From assembly GCA_934702165.1 (NCBI GenBank), contig CAKUYG010000069.1, positions 1 through 9,903 of the forward strand: a DNA stretch of 9,903 nt, given 5' to 3'. The first letter of the stretch is position 1. Every line of letters begins with the position of its first letter. This DNA comes from an uncultured Bacteroidales bacterium. GTDB taxonomy: Bacteria; Bacteroidota; Bacteroidia; Bacteroidales; UBA932. Of the stretch, positions 5,640 through 9,903 are shown in pieces. The notes below the pieces were generated by a model. That model ran no database searches. It had not been told where the DNA came from and was given only the letters and a program-made list of their open reading frames with translations. The translations under genes and the position numbers were made by a program.

Positions 5640-6047
5640 ATGAAACTTTCAGGCAGACAGATCCGGATACTTATATCAGCCGCATTCTACGCGCTGATGA
5701 TCGTCTGCTATTCAGTGCACCCGCCTGAATCCATCGGCATCCTACCGGCTGTAGCCATCTCCGCAGCGCTCCAGGGCCTGCTCAGCATAAGACCAAGACA
5801 ATGGAACAGCCTCGCCTTCGCCCTGACGCTTGTCCCTTCCGGCGCGATGGCGTCCGGCTTCGCTGCATGCCCCGCGCCGCTGCATGTCTCAGCGTTGCTG
5901 CCTGGAGTGATCACCGCTGTCATAGTAAGGCTCATCAACAGCCTAAGGAAGTGGCCCGACTCAAGGCCCACGACACTCCACTGGGTCGGCGCCGCCCTCG
6001 GAATGATGACATTCGCCGCCACGGCGGCGATCCTGCTTCAAGCATAG
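5640..6047 (+). CDS. hypothetical integral membrane protein, about 5 transmembrane segments
   Basis: A 135-residue protein whose family I do not recognise. It is strongly hydrophobic, with likely membrane segments at about 8-24, 32-50, 57-75, 82-99 and 113-133, and short basic loops (IRPRQ at 50-54, RKWPDSR at 103-109). No catalytic or cofactor motif is visible. The overall size and pattern recall small uncharacterised inner-membrane proteins, but no function should be assigned. Support for coding comes from the open frame, GC-rich third positions like those of the neighbours, and an exact promoter box just upstream. The start is the first ATG after that box. It is isolated: terminator before it, 170 bp of non-coding sequence after it. 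Confidence 0.72.
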   Translation: MKLSGRQIRILISAAFYALMIVCYSVHPPESIGILPAVAISAALQGLLSIRPRQWNSLAFALTLVPSGAMASGFAACPAPLHVSALLPGVITAVIVRLINSLRKWPDSRPTTLHWVGAALGMMTFAATAAILLQA

Positions 6048-6122
6048 ACTGTGGAAATCGGACGAATTTCAAGGAGTTCCCGAGGAAAATCCAAAACAGT
6101 TTCTTATATTGTAGTCTGATTC

Positions 6123-6160
6123 GGACCTGACCGGGCCGGGAGTCCCGCCCGAGGAGGTCT
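6123..6160 (+). promoter_or_regulatory. GC-rich hairpin sequestering a Shine-Dalgarno-like sequence
   Basis: Outer stem GGACCT (6123-6128) with AGGTCT (6155-6160), closing on a G-U pair. An internal loop of GAC/AGG follows, then CGGGC (6132-6136) with GCCCG (6147-6151), a bulged C, and GGG (6138-6140) with CCC (6144-6146) around loop AGT. AGGAGGT (6152-6158), a 7-nt match to the canonical Shine-Dalgarno, lies in the 3' side, half in the internal loop and half in the outer stem. No U-tract follows, so it is not a terminator. The likely role is as a leader element of the transporter transcript; it matches no riboswitch I recognise. Confidence 0.45.
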
Positions 6161-6164
6161 AGAG

Positions 6165-6188
6165 ATGTTGTGCAAAATCAACAAATAA
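6165..6188 (+). CDS. candidate 7-codon leader ORF (MLCKINK)
   Basis: ATG at 6165, stop TAA at 6186-6188. It is placed 6 nt after AGGAGGT (6152-6158), an ideal distance, and ends 29 nt before the transporter start. Such a short ORF could easily be chance; only the coincidence with a strong Shine-Dalgarno inside a hairpin makes it worth recording. The peptide shows no codon run typical of amino-acid attenuators. Confidence 0.2.
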   Translation: MLCKINK

Positions 6189-6217
6189 CTGATATACAAC
6201 AATAAACGACATTTGCA

Positions 6218-7783
6218 ATGTTTAAAGGACACCCTAAAGGACTTATAGCGGCCGCTCTCAGCAACATGGGAGAAAGATTCGGCTACTATATCATGAATGC
6301 CGTTCTGCTCCTCTTCCTCTGCTCGAAATTCGGGCTCAGTGATGCGACAGCCGGTGCCATCTATTCAGTATTCTATTGCGGCATCTACGTGCTTTCACTC
6401 GTAGGAGGCCTGATCGCGGACAGGACACAGAACTACAAGCGTACAATCATGAGCGGTCTCGTCGTTATGGCCCTCGGATACGTGGCACTCTCTTTCCCTA
6501 TCCTCGCGACAAAGGAGAACCACACGGGCCTGCTCGTCTTCACCTGCTTCGCCCTCCTTATGATCGCCTTCGGCAACGGCCTCTTCAAGGGCAACCTCCA
6601 GGCCATCGTAGGGCAGATGTACGACAACCTAGAAAGCGAAGCCGCCAAGAAAGGCCCGCAGGAACTGGCCATCGCCAAGAGCAAACGCGACTCGGGCTTC
6701 CAGATCTTCTACGTGTTCATCAACATCGGCGGACTCCTCGCACCATTCGTGGCACCTCTTCTGAGAAGCTGGTGGCTCAAGGTCCACCACATGCTCTACA
6801 ACGCACAGCTCCCTGCCCTCTGCCACAAATACCTCAACGACGGCACCGTGGATCCTAATCTCGCCGGGCTCATCGCAAAGGCCAACACCGGAGCCGCTGT
6901 GGACATGGCCGACCCTTCAGCTGTCAGCGCATTCTGCACCAGCTACCTGGATGTATTCAACACCGGTATCCACTACTCCTTCATAGCCTCGGTGGCCGCC
7001 ATGATGATCTCGCTTGTCATCTTCAGCCTCTGCCGCAAGAAATTCCCTAACCCGGCCAAGAAGGAAACTGCCGCAGTGCAGCAGTACACTCTTGAGGAGA
7101 AGGCTTCCATGGCCAAGGAGATCAAGCAGAGGATGGCCGCCCTTTTCGCCGTTCTCGGCGTGGCTGTGTTCTTCTGGCTTTCATTCCACCAGAACGGTCA
7201 GTCCCTCTCGGTATTCGCCCGTGATTTCATCCGCACCGAATCCATAGCCCCGGAGATCTGGCAGGCTGTCAATCCGTTCTTCGTAATCGTGCTGACGCCG
7301 ATCATCATGGCCATCTTCTCTGCCCTGGCAGGCAAGGGCAAGGTCATCTCCACCCCTCGCAAGATCGCTATCGGCATGGGCATCGCAGGCTGTGCTTACC
7401 TCTTCCTGACCATTTTCTCAGCCTCCATGGGCTATCCTTCCGGCACAGAGTTCAGGGCTCTTGATGATGCGACCCGCTCTTCAATGCTTGCAGGGCCATG
7501 GGTTCTGATCGTCACCTATTTCTTCCTCACCGTGGCAGAACTCTTCATTTCACCTCTCGGACTGTCGTTCGTATCCAAGGTGGCCCCGAAGAATCTTCAA
7601 GGTCTCTGCCAGGGACTGTGGCTCGGCGCCACTGCGCTCGGCAACCTCATGATCTGGATAGGGCCTGTAATGTACAACGCATGGCCGATCCAGTACTGCT
7701 GGCTAGTATTCCTCGTCATCTGCCTCATCTCCATGGGAGTGATGCTCGGGATGGTGAAGTGGCTCGAAAAAGTGACCGCATAG
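6218..7783 (+). CDS. POT/PTR2-family proton-coupled peptide transporter (MFS)
   Basis: A 521-residue MFS protein with about 12 membrane segments. POT markers: GERFGYY (18-24) in TM1; the TM4 lysine Lys124 in GLFKGN; FYVFINIGG (164-172) in TM5, close to the PTR2 signature; and Glu441 in ELFISPLGLS (441-450) in TM10, the position that binds the peptide N-terminus. Family members import di- and tripeptides with protons. Oddities: the first Glu of the ExxERFxYY motif is Asn16; a segment of about 70 residues (181-250) between TM5 and TM6 is predicted periplasmic; and the TM6-TM7 linker (273-305) looks too short for the extra HA/HB helices of many bacterial POTs. The acyltransferase gene starts 1 nt after its stop, and a dipeptidase follows, which supports a peptide substrate. 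No Shine-Dalgarno sequence. Confidence 0.9.
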   Translation: MFKGHPKGLIAAALSNMGERFGYYIMNAVLLLFLCSKFGLSDATAGAIYSVFYCGIYVLSLVGGLIADRTQNYKRTIMSGLVVMALGYVALSFPILATKENHTGLLVFTCFALLMIAFGNGLFKGNLQAIVGQMYDNLESEAAKKGPQELAIAKSKRDSGFQIFYVFINIGGLLAPFVAPLLRSWWLKVHHMLYNAQLPALCHKYLNDGTVDPNLAGLIAKANTGAAVDMADPSAVSAFCTSYLDVFNTGIHYSFIASVAAMMISLVIFSLCRKKFPNPAKKETAAVQQYTLEEKASMAKEIKQRMAALFAVLGVAVFFWLSFHQNGQSLSVFARDFIRTESIAPEIWQAVNPFFVIVLTPIIMAIFSALAGKGKVISTPRKIAIGMGIAGCAYLFLTIFSASMGYPSGTEFRALDDATRSSMLAGPWVLIVTYFFLTVAELFISPLGLSFVSKVAPKNLQGLCQGLWLGATALGNLMIWIGPVMYNAWPIQYCWLVFLVICLISMGVMLGMVKWLEKVTA

Positions 7784-7784
7784 C

Positions 7785-8696
7785 ATGGCAGGATCCGGTA
7801 AAGCAGGCTGTTTCGTACTACGTTGCCTGACACGGCCTCTGGCTGCTCTCCCGCTCGGTTTCCACAGAAAATGCGGAGCCCTGATCGGGAAGATTGCGGG
7901 TAACATGCTGCGTTACCGCAGGGACGTGGTGATGATAAACCTGGCAAGAAGCTTTCCGGACAAAAAATACGACGAGCTGCAGGACATCTGCAGGCGCACG
8001 TACGCGCATTTCGGAAAAATCATCGGAGAAGCAGTCTGGTTCGGGGCTTCTACCCCCTCCAGACTTCGCAAATCCGGAGTGGTCCGGATCACCAACCCCG
8101 AGCTGCTCAACGGCTATTACGATGAAGGCCGGAGCGTGTTCGTGATGGGCTCACATAGCGGCAACTGGGAGCTTTTCGGAGGCTACCGCTTCTACACTTC
8201 CGAACCGTTCAAATACCCGGAACACAACATGTGCGTGGTCTACAAAAAACTCTCCAGCCCCACCTGGGAACTTTTCATGAAAAAGAACCGGCAGGCGGCA
8301 GTGGAGGACAAGGAGCACTATGACGGCATGGTCGAGTCATACAGCCTGATGCGCTATGTGATAAGACACAAGAACGAACGGATGTTCTACAACATAGTGA
8401 CTGACCAGTACCCGTACTCGGATTCCTCCAAGGTCAAGGTCGCGGACTTCATGCACCAGAGCACCTGGTCGATGGACGGGGCTCCGGCGCTCGCGCACAA
8501 ACTGGGCATGGCCGTGGCCTACCTCAGGATGCGTGAGGGCAGCGACGGCAACTACGAGATGACTTTCGTGCCTATCTGCGAGGACGCACGGCAGATGGAG
8601 GAGAAGGAGATACTCGACAGATACTACGCCCTGCTCCAGGAAGACCTCCAGGAGCAGCCGTGGAACTACTTGTGGACACACAAAAGATGGAAATAA
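7785..8696 (+). CDS. LpxL/HtrB-like lipid A (Kdo2-lipid IVA) acyltransferase family protein
   Basis: A 303-residue protein of standard length for the family. The catalytic HX4E motif is HSGNWE (His124, Glu129). It is followed by VVYKKLSSP (151-159), the conserved DQYPY region (207-211), the MDGAPALAHKLG block (230-241), corresponding to the T-G-x-x-x-LA-x-x-x-G segment, and the terminal W.YLWTHKRWK (293-303), typical of LpxL/LpxM/LpxP. The N-terminus is moderately hydrophobic and probably anchors it at the inner membrane. Family role: transfer of a secondary acyl chain from acyl-ACP to a lipid A precursor; the exact chain and position cannot be read from sequence. It is wedged between a peptide transporter (1-nt gap) and a dipeptidase (22-nt gap), with no Shine-Dalgarno sequence and no promoter of its own visible. 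Confidence 0.88.
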   Translation: MAGSGKAGCFVLRCLTRPLAALPLGFHRKCGALIGKIAGNMLRYRRDVVMINLARSFPDKKYDELQDICRRTYAHFGKIIGEAVWFGASTPSRLRKSGVVRITNPELLNGYYDEGRSVFVMGSHSGNWELFGGYRFYTSEPFKYPEHNMCVVYKKLSSPTWELFMKKNRQAAVEDKEHYDGMVESYSLMRYVIRHKNERMFYNIVTDQYPYSDSSKVKVADFMHQSTWSMDGAPALAHKLGMAVAYLRMREGSDGNYEMTFVPICEDARQMEEKEILDRYYALLQEDLQEQPWNYLWTHKRWK

Positions 8697-8718
8697 CAAC
8701 CCTCAAAACTGATAAATC

Positions 8719-9903
8719 ATGACTATCAAGGATTTGAAACCAGCGGTAGTATGGGACGCCTTCTATGGGCTCACCCGCTGCCCGCGCCCGTCAAAGCACG
8801 AGGAAGTCGTGCGCAAGCACATTCTCGACTGGGCAAAAGAACATAAAATCGAAGCATTCGCCGACGAGACCGGCAATGTGATTCTCCGTGTACCGGCCAC
8901 GCCCGGATACGAAAACCGCAAGGGAGTCATCCTCCAGGGACACATGGACATGGTGCCGCAGAAGACTGCCGACACAGTCCATGATTTCCTCAAAGATCCG
9001 ATCGAGACCGTAGTCGACGGGGACTGGCTCAAGGCCAAGGGCACCACGCTCGGGGCTGACAACGGCATAGGAGTGGCGATGGGCATGGCCGTAGCCGAGG
9101 ACAAGAGCCTCAAGCACGGTCCGGTAGAAGTTCTCATCACCTACGATGAAGAGACCGGAATGACCGGGGCCGACGCCCTCAAACCTGGAGTTCTCAAGGG
9201 GGACATCCTCCTCAACCTCGACTCCGAGGACGAGAACGAGCTCTGCATCGGCTGCGCCGGAGGCCTGGACGCCATCGCCGACTTCAAGTACAAGTCACTC
9301 AAGACACCTGCCGGATACGCCGGGTACAAGCTCACCGTCAAAGGCCTGTCAGGAGGTCACTCCGGGATGGACATCTCACTATACAGGGCCAATGCAAACA
9401 AGGTGCTCGCCAACGCGCTCATCCCTGTCATGGAGAAATACGGCGTCAAGCTCACCGACATCAAGGGAGGAAGCCTGCGCAACGCCATCCCGTTCGAGGG
9501 CGAGGCTGAGATCGCAGTGCCGGCCGAGAAGGGTGCCGCAGTCGTCAGGGCCATCCGCAAGAACTTCGCGGAAGTGACAGCCAGATACAAGGAGAGCGAT
9601 CCGGCCATGTGCTGCACCGTGGAAAAGAGCAGCGCTGCAGGCAGCTACATCGAGGATGAGGTTGCGCTCAACGCCCTCAAGGCCATATCAGCCTGTCCTT
9701 CCAACGTGATAAGGATGAGCCAGAGCATGCCGGGACTCACAGAGACATCCATCAACCTCGCAGTCGTAAGATGCTTCCGCGGCCACCTCACAGTGGCGTC
9801 ACTGCTGAGAAGCGCCATCGACGAGTCGAAGGCTGAGCTTGCCGCAAGAGTCCGCTACATCTTCGAGTTCGCCGGTGCCAAGGTCAAGTTCGTAGGCGGA
9901 TAC
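8719..9903 (+). CDS. pepD: aminoacyl-histidine (Xaa-His) dipeptidase, M20 family, C-terminus cut by window
   Basis: Translated by eye from the ATG at 8719; it is open for 395 codons to the window end, about four fifths of the family's usual length of roughly 485. M20C markers: CPRPSKHEE (21-29), QGHMDMVPQ (73-81) with metal ligand His75 and catalytic-site Asp77, LGADNGIG (111-118) with bridging Asp114, DEETGMTGA (143-151) with general-base Glu144 and ligand Glu145, and LDSED (167-171) with Asp168. GLSGGHSGMDI (209-219), with His214, marks the lid/dimerisation domain. The last metal-binding His is expected beyond the window. The enzyme hydrolyses dipeptides such as carnosine in the cytoplasm using zinc or similar metals. 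Its place downstream of the POT transporter suggests joint peptide uptake and breakdown. No Shine-Dalgarno sequence. Confidence 0.94.
   Translation, partial: MTIKDLKPAVVWDAFYGLTRCPRPSKHEEVVRKHILDWAKEHKIEAFADETGNVILRVPATPGYENRKGVILQGHMDMVPQKTADTVHDFLKDPIETVVDGDWLKAKGTTLGADNGIGVAMGMAVAEDKSLKHGPVEVLITYDEETGMTGADALKPGVLKGDILLNLDSEDENELCIGCAGGLDAIADFKYKSLKTPAGYAGYKLTVKGLSGGHSGMDISLYRANANKVLANALIPVMEKYGVKLTDIKGGSLRNAIPFEGEAEIAVPAEKGAAVVRAIRKNFAEVTARYKESDPAMCCTVEKSSAAGSYIEDEVALNALKAISACPSNVIRMSQSMPGLTETSINLAVVRCFRGHLTVASLLRSAIDESKAELAARVRYIFEFAGAKVKFVGGY

Larger units (their letters stand above)
6048..6217 (+). other. structured non-coding gap upstream of the peptide transporter gene
   Basis: No long ORF. 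From left to right: a hairpin at 6073-6092 (GGA/TCC and TTCC/GGAA around loop CGA); an AT-rich stretch at 6097-6118 containing TATATTG (6105-6111), a poor -7 candidate lacking one T and without a -33 match; a GC-rich hairpin at 6123-6160; a possible 7-codon ORF at 6165-6188; and an AT-rich run (6180-6217) leading to the ATG at 6218. The hairpin at 6073-6092 has no clean U-tract, so it is a weak terminator at best. Confidence 0.5.

Noticed and set aside
6013..6030. Palindrome TCGCCGCC-AC-GGCGGCGA near the end of the membrane protein gene
   Set aside because: It encodes an alanine-rich membrane helix with GC-rich codons, is followed by no T-tract, and lies upstream of the stop codon; likely incidental.
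6105..6111. TATATTG as the -7 box of the peptide transporter
   Set aside because: One T short of the consensus and no -33 match upstream; too weak to annotate as a promoter.
6210..6217. GACATTTG-like sequence directly before the POT ATG as a leaderless promoter
   Set aside because: The essential T of TA is missing and no -33 element lies at the right distance.
6376..6858. 160-codon frame inside the POT gene, same strand
   Set aside because: Arg/Pro/His-rich translation typical of a +1 shadow; the transporter frame is conserved throughout.
1..9903. CRISPR array, insertion sequence, integrase, toxin-antitoxin or defence genes
   Set aside because: No spaced direct repeats, terminal inverted repeats or matching protein motifs were seen; gene content is core-like throughout.

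Overview
The window looks like a chromosomal segment of a moderately GC-rich member of the Bacteroidales (Bacteroidota). The clade call rests on four things. The ParE, S6, S18, L9 and POT transporter sequences are Bacteroidota-like. A DUF1573 lipid-free secreted protein is present. Promoters fit the Bacteroidota form TTTG-N18-21-TAnnTTTG. Almost no start codon has a Shine-Dalgarno sequence. The genus cannot be fixed by eye; the GC-rich codon use would fit lineages such as Rikenellaceae/Alistipes or related uncultured gut groups. No mobile element, CRISPR array, tRNA or rRNA gene is visible, and most of the window is ordinary core genome.

Layout. (1) Positions 1-1442, minus strand: a 56-residue 2x[4Fe-4S] ferredoxin, a secreted alpha/beta-hydrolase esterase and a LysR regulator cut by the window edge. 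They are closely spaced, and the last two share an ATGA stop/start. (2) Positions 1543-4344, plus strand: DUF1573 protein, topoisomerase IV subunit B (parE) and a small PlsC-like acyltransferase, overlapping or 5 nt apart. Regions 1 and 2 diverge from a compact back-to-back promoter region at about 1470-1540. (3) Positions 4355-5613: the classical rpsF-rpsR-rplI ribosomal operon with its own promoter and a strong intrinsic terminator. (4) Positions 5640-6047: a lone hydrophobic protein of unknown function, whose promoter is interleaved with that terminator and which appears nearly leaderless. (5) Positions 6218-9903: a POT-family peptide transporter, an LpxL/HtrB-like lipid A acyltransferase and an M20 aminoacyl-histidine dipeptidase (pepD, cut by the window edge), preceded by a 170-bp structured leader.

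How the genes fit together. Region 5 pairs uptake of small peptides with their intracellular hydrolysis, with an envelope acyltransferase inserted between. Region 2 mixes DNA topology with envelope/phospholipid functions. Region 3 encodes S6 and S18, two of the proteins known to sequester the 16S anti-Shine-Dalgarno tail in Bacteroidota ribosomes. Against that background the most interesting signals are translational. The start of rpsR carries a strong AGGAGG, the only well-placed Shine-Dalgarno among the recognised genes here. A second one, AGGAGGT, lies in the 3' arm of a GC-rich hairpin ahead of the peptide transporter and is followed by a possible 7-codon ORF. I see no clear new multi-gene system.
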